A stretch of 64,000 nucleotides of DNA from assembly GCF_028583425.1 (NCBI RefSeq), contig NC_072800.1:6709001-6773000 (forward strand). Direction: 5' to 3'. The stretch's first letter is position 1; every line of letters begins with the position of its first letter. This stretch comes from Eublepharis macularius. Its lineage: Eukaryota > Chordata > Lepidosauria > Squamata > Eublepharidae. The notes beneath the pieces are model-generated. The model did not search any database. It was not told the origin of the DNA and worked only from the letters and a program-made list of their open reading frames with translations. The translations under genes and the position numbers were made by a program. Shown here piece by piece: positions 51,091 through 63,940 of the stretch.

Positions 51091-52145
51091 TAATACTGGA
51101 CATTTTATCCTTTTTCTGTTTTAAAGGTAGGCATTGCCGGAAAGCAGGAAGGATGCTGGTCACCGTTTAATTCATCAGAGTTATGGCTTGTCCCAGCAGA
51201 ATGCGGGGTACGATCTCACGGGCATCCCTTTTGGCGTAGGCAGATAAATGTGGCTCAGGACAGAGACACTGAAAAGTGGCCTTCTCTCTGCTGCAATAGC
51301 CTGCTGGGCAGAAGCTCGTGTCCAGCTGGTCAGTTATGCCCTCCTTGGTATCTCACTGATGTGGCACAAGGAAAGAATCGCCCCACGGACTGCCTGCCCG
51401 CTATGTAGCAGAGCACACAGGATGGAGAGTTGAAGCTGAGCTCGATTGGCTGGACTCGTAAGTCATACCACAATAAATTTCCTGTGACTGACAACAGTAT
51501 TAACAAATGGAAAACATGATTGATGGGCACCCAGGGTCTACGAATGAAAAAAATAAAGAGGCAAAAGGCTTGCTAGGCAGTGATAGGCAAAATATAAATA
51601 TGTATCACTTGGTTCTGAAGTGAGTTATGATTACACTTTCGTACTTGTACCTGAAATCAGTAGAAGGTATTCATCTTATCCCTGTATCATCCGAGACAGT
51701 TATAGCCAGGCAGTGCATACACCACGGATCCCCGAACAGCAGATAAATCAGGAAGCAAGAAGGAACCTGTTTTATCAATTTGATCTCGTGAATAAATATC
51801 CAAATATATGTACAGTATTGTTGTCAACCCTGGACAATTACCTTCTCCGAGCTGATACATTTTAAAAAGAAGTTGTTCTGCAAAACACTTTCAATGCATG
51901 AAAGAAAAAGAGCTGAAAGGGAAAGGTGATCGCTCACGGTTTCTTGCTTTATGGGAACAGATGAAACTGCCTGGATTGCAGTTGGTCATTCCAGAAGTTG
52001 TCAGCTTGTTCCCACTTGACCCTGTTCTTGCCAATGCTTGCACGTCCCTACCATGACTAGACGTGTCCCTATTTATTTACTTATTTATTTATAATATTTT
52101 TACGCTGCCTCTTCAGGAGGTCACCCCAGATGGCTTACAAATTTT
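51091..52145. other. Intergenic or intronic DNA
   Basis: No clear exon of CDK5RAP1 or any other gene. The last 70 bp (atttatttactt ... gaggtcaccccagatggc) look like a SINE tail cut by the L1-clade insertion that follows. Confidence 0.35.
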
Positions 52146-52399
52146 TTAAAAAATGAAACATTAGGGGGGCGTGGCGTCGCTGACTTCGGGATGGACGCGT
52201 GCTGAGAGAGCTCTGCTCCTCCCGACCCTCAAATCTCCCATTTAAACGGCACGACAAAACATTTGGACTACATATAATGAGAAACTCAATCGCCAAGAAG
52301 AAGAAAAACGAATCGAAAGTAGCCAGAAACTTACAAACGTTCTTTGCAGCATGAAAAGAGAGCGGGCAGTGTGAAGAAACGACGACGGAGCAATCCAAG

Positions 52400-52807
52400 A
52401 TGGCGGACGGAAAGATTATAAACGCAGCAAATGAGGTAAACGTCACAGAAATAATCTTAGACCCACAACTGGCTAAGCTAAAGACTGAGATAATAGCCCA
52501 AATTGCCAATATGATCGCCCCTTTAACAGCACAGCTAGATGAAATAAAACTTGATCTGAAAGCAGTTAACCAGAAAGCAGATAGAGCCCTAGAGGCGAGC
52601 TCTTCTGCACGGAGGGAAGTAAGCACCTTACATAAGGACATCGAAAACCACCAGGAGAGGCTAATTAATTTGGAAGCCAATATGAGGCAAAATTTCCTAA
52701 AAATACGAGGGATTGATGAGCTTTTGATAAAAAATGAAGAACTCATGCCAGTAATCACAAGATGGCTTGCTAACCAGCTTGAAGCAGAGGAGGGCTTGGG
52801 TTCAGGC
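52400..52807 (+). pseudogene. L1-clade ORF1, N-terminal part, cut by the Gypsy element
   Basis: MADGKIINAANEVNVTEIIL and then a long coiled-coil-like stretch: LAKLKTEIIAQIANMIAPL, TAQLDEIKLDLKAVNQKADR, ALEASSSARREVSTLHKDIE, NHQERLINLEANMRQNFLKI. The RRM-like start (FLKIRGIDE) is the last conserved part before the LTR at 52808. The C-terminal piece after the insertion may be the frame at about 59246-59372 (GKRTFHLGTLFSKTGA), which has one stop. Confidence 0.7.
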
Positions 52808-53200
52808 TGTCAGGGTTAGAGTGTATGTATGTAACCAAAGAGACTCCATATTAATTCTTTCAGTATTCTAAGCGCTTTGTTCACAGGTGCCAAGATGTTC
52901 CCAGCAGCTATCTCACAGAAGAGGATTGTTTTGGCTATCGCTTTTCCAGCCTTGGGAAACTTTCGCTTTCTCAGCTTCAAAGGGATTGTTTTGAGAACTA
53001 TGGGGTCTGCTGGGATCTGATACTTTGTACCTCATGCTTTGCCTGTCATTTGTAACAATACACGTGTACCAGCCTGGATATTGTATCTAGGCCAGTGGAC
53101 TATAATGAATACTTTCTTCAGTAAACTTTTTGAAAACAACAGACTCTTGTCTGATTGCAGAAGGTAGTCTGGAGTATAGACATTATCTAGCCACAGATCT
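52808..53200 (+). repeat. 5' LTR of the chromovirus
   Basis: Begins tgtcagggttagagtg. The 3' boundary is approximate (near tatctagccaca). No primer-binding site was identified with confidence. Only its first 37 bp has a partner at 59208. Confidence 0.65.
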
Positions 53201-53229
53201 GACATTTTGTTACGAATCAAACTTTTCCA

Positions 53230-55813
53230 ATGCAGACGGATTCCAAAGCCGTTTCCGACAGGGACCCTTTGTTTGATCCATATGCCTCCCCCGGCCCTCA
53301 AGGACTGGAACCTCAAGGACCCGTTCCAAGGGGGACGGGGTCCTCCGTTACTACGATTTATACTCTTGCACCCAGCAGAGCGGATACCAGGCCCATCGCC
53401 GCCGCAGATCCGTTGATATCCTTGCCGACTCCGACGCAGTGGGGTTCGAGGCCAAGGGACGCGAGAGAAAGAAGGGCAAGTACAGTGTTCATGCAACCCC
53501 CGATGGACGGCCGACGGAGTTTAGAAGTAATTGCAGAGCATACCAGTAGCCAACCATGGTATTACTGGAATAGAGAAGCCAACCAATCGGAATGGGAAAC
53601 GTCCCGCCGCGATGTACTAAGTTGGGACTATGCAGAAGTTACCCCGTGGACGGGGCAACAAGACCTGAGTGAACACACGTGGATACAATTACAAAGCCGA
53701 ACCGTAGCGATTGACGCTGGAATTTCAGCGGTTACGGGATTAGCGAAAGGGATCTTGGCAGGGAGATCTCAAGAAGAGCAAGGTGCAGGGGCCCAAGGCA
53801 TGGGGGAAATAAGACCTTGGCCCGGGGCAGCCTGTGTGGAATCATATGCTGAATATGTGGAGACCTCGCAAGCCACCGAGGAACCACCTCATAAGTATGC
53901 CGATACCGAAGCCACTGAAAGGAATTCGGGTCGTGTACAAATTTTAGAGGAAAGGCTGACGAGCATGGAAGAGAGTCTGGCCCATGCAGTCCACCTTCTG
54001 TCGGTACTCGTGGTTGGGGGTTCGGAAGAAAACCGGGAATTGCCAGCAGGACTGCACAACATCAGTCAAAGCCTGTCTAACTTGCAAAAGTATATCCCAA
54101 GGACTGAGGTTGGAGCACCAGGTCAACCGCTTCCAGTACAGGATATACTGCAGCAACCTGATGAACCACCGGACTCCACTCCGGAGATAAGTGAGGATAC
54201 CTGTGCTAACCCAGATGTAGAAGACGAGGTGGAAGAGAATGGAGACGATGGGGGAGTACCTTTAGAAGAACCTCCGACAACCCCGAGGGGTACACTGGAA
54301 CGTCCTCCAGGAGAAGCTCCCGCCACACCGCCAATTATTCCACCACCAACGTCCGGGAGGGGGGGAACAACCCTTTCTACCGAGACTATTGGCGCCGTTG
54401 CAAAGAGGCACCACTCCGCGTCTCACTCCGCTGCCAGGACCGATTGGAAGGGGAACTACTCCTCGGCCGCTACAAACGCCTGGGCCAAGAGGAACCCCCA
54501 TCCCAAGAGGCACTCCTCCCCCATTACAGCCCGTGCCACTGCAACCAGTACCACTATTACCCACACCACGAGGGACACCCCCAACACCGCTACAACCAGC
54601 GCCGTTATTGCCCGCACCAAGAGGGATGCCCCCAGCACCGCTGCCACCAGTACCACTATTGCCCGCACCACGAGGTACTCCTCCCGTCCAACCATTACCA
54701 ATACAACCGGCACCACTACAACCAGCGCCGATGTTGCCTGCACCAAGGGGACCCCCTCCACCGCTACAACCAATTCCGGGGGGCCCTCCTCCGCAGCTTC
54801 CACAACCAAGGCCCCAACAACCTCCGTTTCAACCACAGCCGCAACCGGTACCTCTCGATTACTATCTGGTACCAGCGCCAGCGGCCAGGCAGCAGGAATT
54901 ACCGCTGGGTTGGGTGAAGTTGGAAGCCACGTTTGATGGAGATCCTTCTAAATTAGGATTTTTTCTCATGCAAGCCTCACAATTCTTTAATCGGTGGGGA
55001 CATTTATTTGGAGATGAAGCCAGCCAAATCGAACACTTAGGATCCCGCCTTCAAGGAAAAGCTGCAGATTGGTATGTAGCCCTTTATGATATAGGTGCCC
55101 TCGAGTTAAATACGCTTCAAGGGCTAGTGGATGCACTACGAGCCCAATATGAAGATCCCTTAGAGGAGACAAGAGCTAGGACGGAATTGCAATCCATTAG
55201 GCAAGGCAACATGTCCGCTAGAGACTATGTTACAAAATTCCGACAGCTTGCCGCCAAATGCCCAAGGTGTGAGGAATCCACCAAAATCATCCTATTCAAG
55301 CAAGGCATGAATCCCAAGTTATTGGATAGAGCCCTTATGCAAGATAATCCCCCCACCCTATTGGGGTGGATTCAGTTAACTTGTGAAGTAGAAAACCGCA
55401 TGCAAGAAGTGCGCTTAGTTGAGCAACAGCAACACGCTGGGCAAAGGCGCTCTTCCGTTCTGGTGAGAGGAGGCAGAGGGGCTGGATATGCTACCAGAGG
55501 AGCGAGAGATGCTAGATGGCAACAAGGATTGTGCCTGCAGTGTGGCCAAAGTGGTCACTTTGCGTCGCAATGTCCGTACCGGCCTGTGCAAAGAGCTCCG
55601 CTCCAACTAAGACATCCAGCCCCCGCCGCTCCACCTGCGCCACCCCGCCCGATGCCAGCTCCTAGATCTACAAGAGGCAGAGAGGCTTCTCGTAGAAATC
55701 CTCCCGAGAGAGGGTTAGAGTTAGAAGAAATCATGGACTATGATTCAACAGCTCTAACCGGAGAGGAAAATCCAGAGAGTCCTGCCTCGGGAAACGAAAT
55801 GGATCTGTCGTAA
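53230..55813 (+). pseudogene. Chromovirus gag, long, with one frameshift
   Basis: The first frame (from 53230) has a 5' region of unknown function, a coiled coil (VQILEERLTSMEESLAHAVH), and an acidic/proline-rich part. Near 54360, in a run of G, the meaningful frame shifts to that starting at 54389: a low-complexity tract of PLQP/LLPAPRG-type repeats, then the capsid-like Retrotrans_gag domain (LEATFDGDPSKLGFFLMQAS, ADWYVALYD, RTELQSIRQGNMSARDYVTK) and a CCHC zinc knuckle CLQCGQSGHFASQC. Between 54389 and 54936 both frames stay open, a result of the C-rich repeats. The gag of related Sushi-type elements is usually shorter. It forms the particle shell and binds RNA. Confidence 0.83.
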
Positions 55814-55854
55814 AAGGACCCAAACGGCAGGTCAAATATCAATCAGTTCCTACT

Positions 55855-58800
55855 TTGAACAGACCTCATGGGTCCATACTCTTCATACCAGTAACATTGG
55901 TGAATCCAGATAGAAAAACGCATGTCCGCATTCAAGCTCTCATAGATTCGGGCTGCTCTAGAGACATCATTGCACCAGCCTTAGTAAATGGATTAGTACT
56001 TCCCATTAAAGAGCTGGAAACTCCAGTCATTTTTGAACAAACGGATGGCACTAACATGAATCCTGTCACTACTGAAACCGCGCCGGTCATCACAGGCATG
56101 GGACAACATTGGGAGACAAGATCGTTCGTAATTAGTGCCACCGCCAAATATCCATTGATTCTGGGAAGCAGATGGTTGTGGGATCACAACCCCTACATAG
56201 ACTGGGCAGTTGGAAGTATCACTTTTTCCCATGACACTTGTAAAAATCACCGTTGGAATCAAAATTGGGGTAACAACCCTACCCTCAGTGAGCAAGCTCT
56301 TCTAACTCAAGAAGAAATCAACCAAATACCCAAACAGTACCGGGCTTACACTCAAGCTTTCACTGAAGAAGAAGCCAACTCTTTACCTCCCCACAGGAGG
56401 ACAGACTGTGCCGTGGAGATATTACCGGGTGCATCTTTGCCCAAAGGCAGACTGTACCCCATGAGCCCTAACGAAAGGGAAGAATTCCGCAAATTCATTG
56501 ACACCAATCTTCAAAGAGGATTTATCCGACCTGCTAACAGTCCGCATGCTGCTCCAGTACTTTTCGTTAAGAAGAAAGATGGGGGACTAAGACTTTGCAC
56601 AGACTTTAGGGGACTAAACGCAGTATCCTCCAGCAACGCCTACCCCATCCCACTCATCCGGGATTTACTCAACGTCGTGGCACAAGGTAAGATCTTTACA
56701 AAATTGGATTTAAAAGACGCTTACTTCCACGTTCGTATCAGAGCAGGCGATGAATGGAAAACCGCTTTTAATACACCCCTCGGCCAGTATGAATATTTGG
56801 TTATGCCGTTCAGTCTGGCCGGGGCCCCTTCGGTTTACATGTCCATGATCAATGAAGTATTGCATGAATTCTTATACAAAGGAGTAGTAGTGTACCTAGA
56901 TGACATTTTAATTTATTCAGAATCGGAAGAACATGTAGAGCTTGTGAAAAAAGTCCTGACTACTCTAATGTGTAACAAGTTACCCATTAAACTGTCCAAA
57001 TGTGAGTTTCACAAAACAGAACTCACTTATCTGGGATACTGTATCTCTAAAGATGGTCTGAAAATGGACCCAAGCAAAGTACAAGCCGTACAAAATTGGC
57101 AAACACCCTCTACCCGCAAAGAATTGCAATCTTTCTTGGGCTTTGCCAACTTCTACAGAGAATTCATAGCGAACTTTGCTCAAATAACACTTCCCCTAAC
57201 CGAACTGTTAAAAACCAAGCGGCGTTCAATCACCTTAAAACTCAATTCGTTTCTGAACCCGTCCTACAACACCCCGATGAAAATCGCCCCTTCGTAGTAC
57301 AGGTTGATGCCAGCGACACTGCGATTGGAGGCGTCCTCTTGCAGAGGGGGGAGGACGGTAAACTTAAGCCCTGTGCCTTTCTATCTCGGAAATTTTCTGA
57401 AGCTGAAAGAAATTGGAATGTTTGGGAGAAGGAGGCTTTCGCTGTAAAAGCAGCACTTGCCGCCTGGAGGCACTTGCTGGAAGGAGCCCATCATCCTTTT
57501 GAAGTATGGACAGACCACAAAAATTTAGAAGCCTTACGCAGTCCCAGAAGACTTAATGCTAAACAACTGCGCTGGGCGGAATATTTCTCTAAATTCAATT
57601 TCACTTTCAATTTTTTGCCTGGCAAAACTAACTTTCTTGCCGATGCTCTATCGCGCATGCCCCAGCACAAGAGCAAAAGGGAGGAGACGATAGACACCGT
57701 CTTTTCGCCTACGCAATTAGGGGGAGTGGTGACCATGCGCAGTCGCACCACCCAACCTCCCCAACCCGATCAAGGGTGGAGACTAAAACTGAAAGCTGAA
57801 GTGGAAAAGGAGGGGGGGAACGTACCCAAGGAAAAATTGCAACAATCAGAACAAGGAGAATGGCTTTGGGGAGACCGCTTCTATGTACCCAGTAGTTTAA
57901 GGAAAGAAGTATTACAACGCTGTCACGATGCCCCTACGGCTGGACACTATGGGTACTTAAAGACACTCCATTTAGTACAATGGCAATTTTGGTGGCCGGG
58001 CATGCGCAAAGACATTTCTCAATATGTAGTGTCATGCCCCATTTGTCTTAGTGCCAAATCCCGCAAAGGCAAACCGCCGGGACTGTTACAACCTTTAGAA
58101 ACGCCAAGCAGACCATGGGAAACAATATCCATGGATTTTATTACCGACCTACCCCCCCTCCAAGGGTCACAATTGTATTTTAGTCGTAGTGGATTTATTT
58201 TCCAAACAAGCTCATTTTATACCTTGCACCACTATACCTTCGGCTTGAAAACTGGCAGATATCTTTTTAAAACACATTGTAAAACTACATTCTTTTCCAT
58301 CAAAGGTGATTTCGGATCGCGGCGGGCAGTTCGTTGCCAACTTCTGGCGGGAGCTTCTACAATTTATGGGAATTGAGCAAGGTTTAAGTTCAAGTCATCA
58401 TCCGCAAACCGACGGACAGTCTGAAAAAACTAATCAAATATTGGAACAATTCCTCCGCTGTTATATTAATTTCCAACAGGACAACTGGGTTGATTTACTT
58501 CCCCTAGCAGAATTCTCGTATAATAACAGTGTACATGCCTCCACTGGAGAAACTCCCTTTAAGGTCGTTTATGGCTTCCACTTCAAACCCTTCCCGTTTG
58601 AAGCGCTCCCCCCTCCTACTTCGGTAACCAAGGACGTTTCAGACTGGTGGGGGGAAGCTACTCAACAATGGACTCTAATTAAAAAACACCTCGACAAAGC
58701 CAAACAGGATTACAAAAAATACGCAGACCGCCGTCGTGTGGCCGAATGGGAATTACAACCAGGAGACCTTGTTTACCTCTCAACAAAAAACTTGAAAGTA

Positions 58801-59196
58801 ACTCAAACCAGCCGCAAATTAGTTTTGAAATTTCTGGGACCCTTTCCTGTTCGTAAAGTAATCAACAAAGTGACTGTTGCCTTAAATTTGCCAAAGAACT
58901 TGCGCCATGTTCATGATACCTTCCATGTCAGCCTGTTAAAAAGGGCTCCACCAGCAGACCAATGGCACACTCGAGCCCCTCCTATCCCAACCTTAATCGA
59001 TGATCAAACCCATTATGAAGTACAACAAATTTTGGACTCTAAGCTTAAAAGAAATCAACTGTTTTATCTTATCAGATGGAAAGACTTTGACTCTGGGTTT
59101 GATGAATGGGTGCACTCTGTACATGTTCATGCTCCTAAGTTAATTAAGGCTTTTCATAATCGTTATCTGCATAAGCCTGGGGGAGGGGCATCTTAG
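55855..59196 (+). pseudogene. Chromovirus pol with chromodomain, two or more frameshifts
   Basis: The protease has the catalytic ALIDSGCSRDI. RT: FVKKKDGGLRLCTDFRGLN, KLDLKDAYFHVRI, VMPFSLAGAPSVY and YLDDILIYS. A frameshift lies near 57215, then RNase H (VVQVDASDTAIGGVL, WTDHKNLE, LADALSRM). The integrase has the H2C2 finger (CHDAPTAGHYG ... CPICLSAK), the first D in SMDFITDLP; a shift follows near 58175, then VISDRGGQF and SHHPQTDGQSEKTNQ with the second D and the E. The end (YEVQQILDSKLKRNQLFYLI, RWKDFDSGFDEW) is a chromodomain, which in this group targets integration to marked chromatin. All catalytic residues seem present; only frameshifts inactivate it. Confidence 0.9.
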
Positions 59197-59207
59197 AGGA
59201 GGCGGAA

Positions 59208-59244
59208 TGTCAGGGTTAGAGTGTATGTATGTAACCAAAGAGAC
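59208..59244 (+). repeat. Truncated 3' LTR (37 bp)
   Basis: The first 37 bp match the 5' LTR exactly. From 59245 the sequence (ctcagctcagctccgtgg) has no match to the LTR. Confidence 0.85.
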
Positions 59245-59372
59245 CTCAGCTCAGCTCCGTGGTAAGAGAACTTTTCATTTGGGAACCTTGTTTTCCAAAA
59301 CTGGGGCGTAGGAACAACGCACCAGTTTGAAAGTTCTGGGACCAGCTGAGAACACCGATACTGAGAGTTAAT

Positions 59373-59936
59373 CCATCTAAAAAATTATATAAGTGTGTTT
59401 ACTGAATTAATTGTTATATTAAGGGACAAGGGGAGGGGGAAAGGGGGGATAGGGTAAGAAGTTACAAATTAGTGCTGAAAAAAGGTTCACAACTAGGGGA
59501 AAGAAAAGGAGGGATAGTAAGACTTAGAAGAGAACAGGAGCAAACAAGTGTATAAGAAGTGTATAAGAAGGTAATTGTTTTTAGTGTGCTATAGATAGTT
59601 AAAGTGTTTACTACAGGTTAATCAAAATAAATAATAAAAAAATAAAAAATACAAAAAAGAAGGAAAGGTGGGAGAGAGGGAAAAAGGGGGGGAGTTAGTT
59701 CGGTTAGTTAAAAAAAAAAGAGGCTAAGAAAACGAAAGAAAATAAACATCTATTTTACTATACTAGATCGATAATAGTAATAAACCACAAGAGACAGATA
59801 TAAGGGTTCTTGAAATAAGAGGGTGAAAACAGAGTAAGATATCTACTTGTATACTGTATACTGTTAATCTTCTTCCTAAAGGTATCTGATTGAAATCTGT
59901 GTTTTGTAGTTGGAACAGTGATATAGATATTATAAT
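59373..59936 (+). other. Inter-ORF spacer of the L1-clade element
   Basis: Purine-rich, AT-rich DNA (gggacaaggggagggggaaa) with no coding signal, between the ORF1 remnant and ORF2. Confidence 0.5.
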
Positions 59937-62900
59937 ATGGCTTCTATGTTTAAAATGACCACTCTGAATGTAAGAGGTTTGGGGAATCCTATAAAACGAA
60001 GGAGAGTTATTGCAGCATTGGCTAAGACTAAATCTCAAATAATTTTCTTGCAGGAAACTCATGCTAAAAACAACGATACAGACATCTTAAAGGCACGTTG
60101 GATCCACTCACAGTATTATGCAGCAGGTAACTCTAAGTCACGAGGGGTAGCGATTTTATTAACAAAGGATCTCCCATTTCAACACAAAAAACTCTTAAAG
60201 ATGCCAAAGGGCGATTCATTTTTATTAAAGGTTTAATAGGAGACCAAAGTTATACTTTCGCATCCATTTATGCCCCCAACACCCAACAACTAAATTTTAT
60301 GGAAGAAGCACTAGGAAAATTAAAGGATTTCCAGGAAGGCCATCTCATAGTGGGGGGAGACTTTAACTACATAATCGACTACAAATGGGATAAATCAAAC
60401 TTTGGAAGGAAAAGTAACCAAAAAGACAAAAAGTCTAAACTCAAACCTATCCTACAAAAATATAATCTTACGGATGTGGGGGAGAAGGACTTTACCTACT
60501 ACTTTACCTACTACTCCCAGAGACATAACTCATACACAAGGATTGATTTTATTTTAGTTTCTAACTCATTAATAGATCACGTAAGTGATTCCCAAATTGG
60601 CTCCTGTCTAATATCGGACCATTCGTGGGTCAATGTAACTGTAAAGTCCAAAATACAAAACCAGGACTACACACAATGGTGTATGCCAAAACACCTACTC
60701 TATAACAGTCAGCCAGCCAAGGAAATAGAAAGGATAATAGGAACAGTCATAGCTGATAACAACACAGAGGGAATAGGAGCTAATATTCTTTGGGACACGA
60801 TTAAGACAGTGGCCAGAGGGCACATTATTGCGCTCTCGGCAAAAATAAACAGAGAAAAGATAAAATACAGGCGGGAACTAACAGAGGCTATTAAAAATTT
60901 GGAAAATAAACATAAACTTACAGGAAGCAAAAAAACGTATCAGGAATTAACTGCCCAACGCAAAATTCTAGAAACGCTAGAAACCAATGGTGTATATAGA
61001 AATTTACTTAAGACAAAGCAAAAATATTGGTTTAATACCTCCAAAGCCCTAAGAAACTTATCAAACAAAATAAAACAGAAAAACATGAATAATTATATTC
61101 ATCTACTTCAAGACAAAAATGGGGTAAACTGCCACAGCTCCAAATCGATTCTACAAATATTTAAAGAATTCTATACAAATTTATATTCAACAAAAAAGCC
61201 AGAACAAAATAAGATAATGGATTTCTTAAATTCGCTTAAAAATGTCAAAAAATTGGAGGAGAATCACAAAGCTATTTAGAAAAACCTATCTCATTACAGG
61301 AGACCTTAGAAGCGATTAAACTGGCCAAAAACAACAAAGCCACAGGTCCTGATGGATACCCATCAGAATTTTATAAAAAATATGCGGTTTTATTAGCCCA
61401 ACGCTTAACTGACTCATGCAATTTGGTTTTAAAAGAGGGTAAATTACCCCCCACTTGGACCATGGCAGATATAGTCGTGATACATAAACAAGGAAAAGAC
61501 CCAATGAAGGCGGCTTCCTATCGTCCAATCTCGCTTCTTAATCATGATTATAAGCTTTTTACTTCAATTTTGGTGAGACGCTTAAATTCATTCATAACTA
61601 ATTATATTCATACAAATCAGGCCGGCTTTATGCCTAAAAGGGAGATCACAGATAATATCTTTAAAACTTTGAATTTGATTGAACATTGCAAAAATAACAA
61701 GATAGAAGCCTTGTTTTTGTCTTTGGATATACAAAAAGCATTTGATTCGGTTGAAAAAAAGTACCTGTGCAATACCCTTCAATTCTTAGGTTTCGGAGAA
61801 AATTTCCTAAATACTATTAAAGCTATTTATTCACAACCCACAGTAAATATCAAACTGAATGGACTACGCTCAGAAAAAATAGTAATTAATAGAGGCACTA
61901 GACAGGGCTGCCCATTGTCCCCCATACTATTTGCAATAGCATTGGAACCATTTGCAATAGCTCTAAGAGACGATACAAATATTAAAGGAATCCCCATTGA
62001 AAAATGCAGTTTCAAAATATCACTATTTGCTGATGACATGCTAATCTACCTAACTAACCCGACAACCTCCTTGACATCTCTTCATTCCCTACTTTCTGTA
62101 TTCGGTGGTATCTCTGGACTGGTTGTTAATCAAGCAAAGTCACAAATCCTCCCTATCAATTTGGCATATAGTACCGGAAAACAAATAGAAAAGCAATATA
62201 AATATCAATGGGCTTCAAAACACCTAACATACCTTGGTATCAATATTTCTTCCAATCTGAATGACCTCATCAAATTAAATCACGAAAGAATAGTAAATCA
62301 AGTAAAATCAGATATCACTAAGTGGGATAAGCTTAATCTCAGCTGGTACGATAGATTCCACCTAATAAAAGCTTTTATTTTACCCAAATTTCTTTTCATA
62401 TTTAGGGCAATTCCAGGAATGATCCCCTAAACACTAATTACACAATGGCAAACTCTGCTCAATCGATTCCTTTGGCAAAATAAACATCCAAGGATCTCAT
62501 ATTCCACGCTGAGAAGGAAAACTGGAGAGGGGGGATTTAATTTTCCAGACCTTAATTTATACCATGTAGCGATAAGACTACTCAACTTACTTCAACTCAT
62601 TTCTGTAACCAATACATCAGAATGGGTCAACCTCTCCCAGGCTCTAATTCCCAAACTTTCCTTCAACGATGTAATATGGAACAAGCAAATAAACAGACCC
62701 AAAAATATTTGCAACAACAGGTTTTTATTAGCAATACTGCAGTTATGGGATAAATACAAAGATAAACTAGTCCCAGGGAAGTCCAGATTTTCATCCTTTA
62801 TCAACCAAACTTGGTTCCCTCCAGGCCAAGAACCTCCATTTACAACTCTGTTCCAACAGGCCAAAATGACATGAATAGCTGATATAGTCTCACACACAGG

Positions 62901-63459
62901 TATCCTAGGGAAAACAGAATTAGAAGGCAAACTAAAGCAAAGACTGTTATGGTTTAGGTATTTACAGATAAAAAATATGACAGAACAATTCGGCCTAAAT
63001 ACAATAATGAAAACACCTCTGACAGAGTTTGAACAAGTCCTACAAGCATACACATCACAGAAAAAAGGAATGATCTCTATACTGTACTCCATCTTATTAA
63101 AAACAGTGAATAAGGAGCAATTACCCTGCCAATCTAGCTGGGCCAATGACTGCAATATAGACCGTTCTACAGAGACATGGAAAAAGGTTTGGTCTTCTGA
63201 TATATTTAATTCAAAGGTTATCCAAACCAAGATACAATCATTTAAGATTATCCACAGGTGGTACCTTACACCGAAGAAACTATCACACTTATTTCCCTCA
63301 GCTTCACCACTGTGTTGGAAAAAATGTGGGGAAATAGGCTCGTTTGCCTACTGCTGGTGGGAATGTGCAATCATAAAAAAATTCTGGGAAGAAATGATTG
63401 AGGCAGTTAAGGCAATCACAGGGTATGTAATTCCTCTGGACCCAAAAATCATTTTTTAA
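59937..63459 (+). pseudogene. L1-clade ORF2: AP-like endonuclease and reverse transcriptase, broken
   Basis: The endonuclease starts TLNVRGLGNPIKRRRVIAAL with IIFLQETH, then after a shift near 60200 IVGGDFNYIID, RIDFILVSNSLI and SDHSWVNV. The RT frame has NKATGPDGYPSEFYKK, SYRPISLLNHDYKLFTSIL, LDIQKAFDSVEKKY, GTRQGCPLSPILF and the catalytic FADDMLIYL. Stops at about 61277, 62428 and 62873. The C-terminal cysteine motif is CWKKCGEIGSFAYCWWEC. The endonuclease nicks the target, and the RT primes from it. The domains are nearly complete but split in at least four places. Confidence 0.87.
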
Positions 63460-63940
63460 GTCAGTGGGGAGACCTAAACATTCCTAAGATTAGGAGAGAA
63501 TTGATTGCAACATTTCTTGTGGTAGCAAAAAATGAAATAGCGCTAGAATGGAAAAAAGAAAAGGCACCCTCTGTAGATTCACGGTTTGAAAAAGTATGGA
63601 ATCATTTCATCCTAGAAAAAAATCCACAACGACTTTCAGATAGCAGAACAATTTCCGGTAAACTCTAAGTTTATGGAAAAATGGCTTCCGTTTTTTGACT
63701 ATGTTGATAACAATAATATTCAACCCAAATCAAAAGCACTTCAAGCAATAACCCTCGCTAGAGGTTTCATATTATAACTGTATAATTCTGACAAAATGTA
63801 TATTGTTGACCTTACCTGCTTTAACTGTCTCCTGTTTCATCTCCTCCCCCTTCGTTACTGTTGAACCTACTTGTTGTATGGATATAAGTTTGTACATTGC
63901 ACTTGTTTTACTTCAATAAAAATGTAAAAATAAAAAAAAA
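63460..63940 (+). other. 3' end of the L1-clade element
   Basis: The degraded end of ORF2 and a 3' UTR, with caataaaaatgtaaaaataaa and an A-rich tail. The target-site duplication follows at 63941. Confidence 0.7.

Larger units (their letters stand above)
52808..59244 (+). mobile_element. Chromovirus (Ty3/Gypsy) LTR retrotransposon with truncated 3' LTR
   Basis: 5' LTR at 52808 to about 53200, gag (53230-55813), pol (55855-59196: protease, RT, RNase H, integrase, chromodomain), a purine-rich tract (gaggaggcggaa at about 59196-59207), then only 37 bp of the 3' LTR (59208-59244), identical to the 5' LTR start. After that the L1 sequence resumes. No 5-bp duplication can be seen because the right edge is lost. 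No envelope gene. Confidence 0.9.
52164..63940 (+). mobile_element. Full-length L1-clade (Tx1-like) LINE, split by a Gypsy element
   Basis: The 5' UTR starts at 52164 (ggggggcgtggcg), ORF1 begins at 52400, the Gypsy insertion lies at 52808-59244, ORF2 runs 59937-63459 and beyond, and the 3' end has an A-rich tail (63915-63940). The direct repeat ttaaaaaa(a)tgaaacatta at 52146-52163 recurs with one change at 63941-63959, a target-site duplication. It differs clearly in sequence from the other L1s in the window. All ORFs are broken. Confidence 0.8.

Noticed and set aside
51120-51250. Minus-strand open stretch AYAKRDAREIVPRILLGQ considered as a further CDK5RAP1 exon
   Set aside because: It does not match any part of CDK5RAP1 and looks like a fragment of a repeat.
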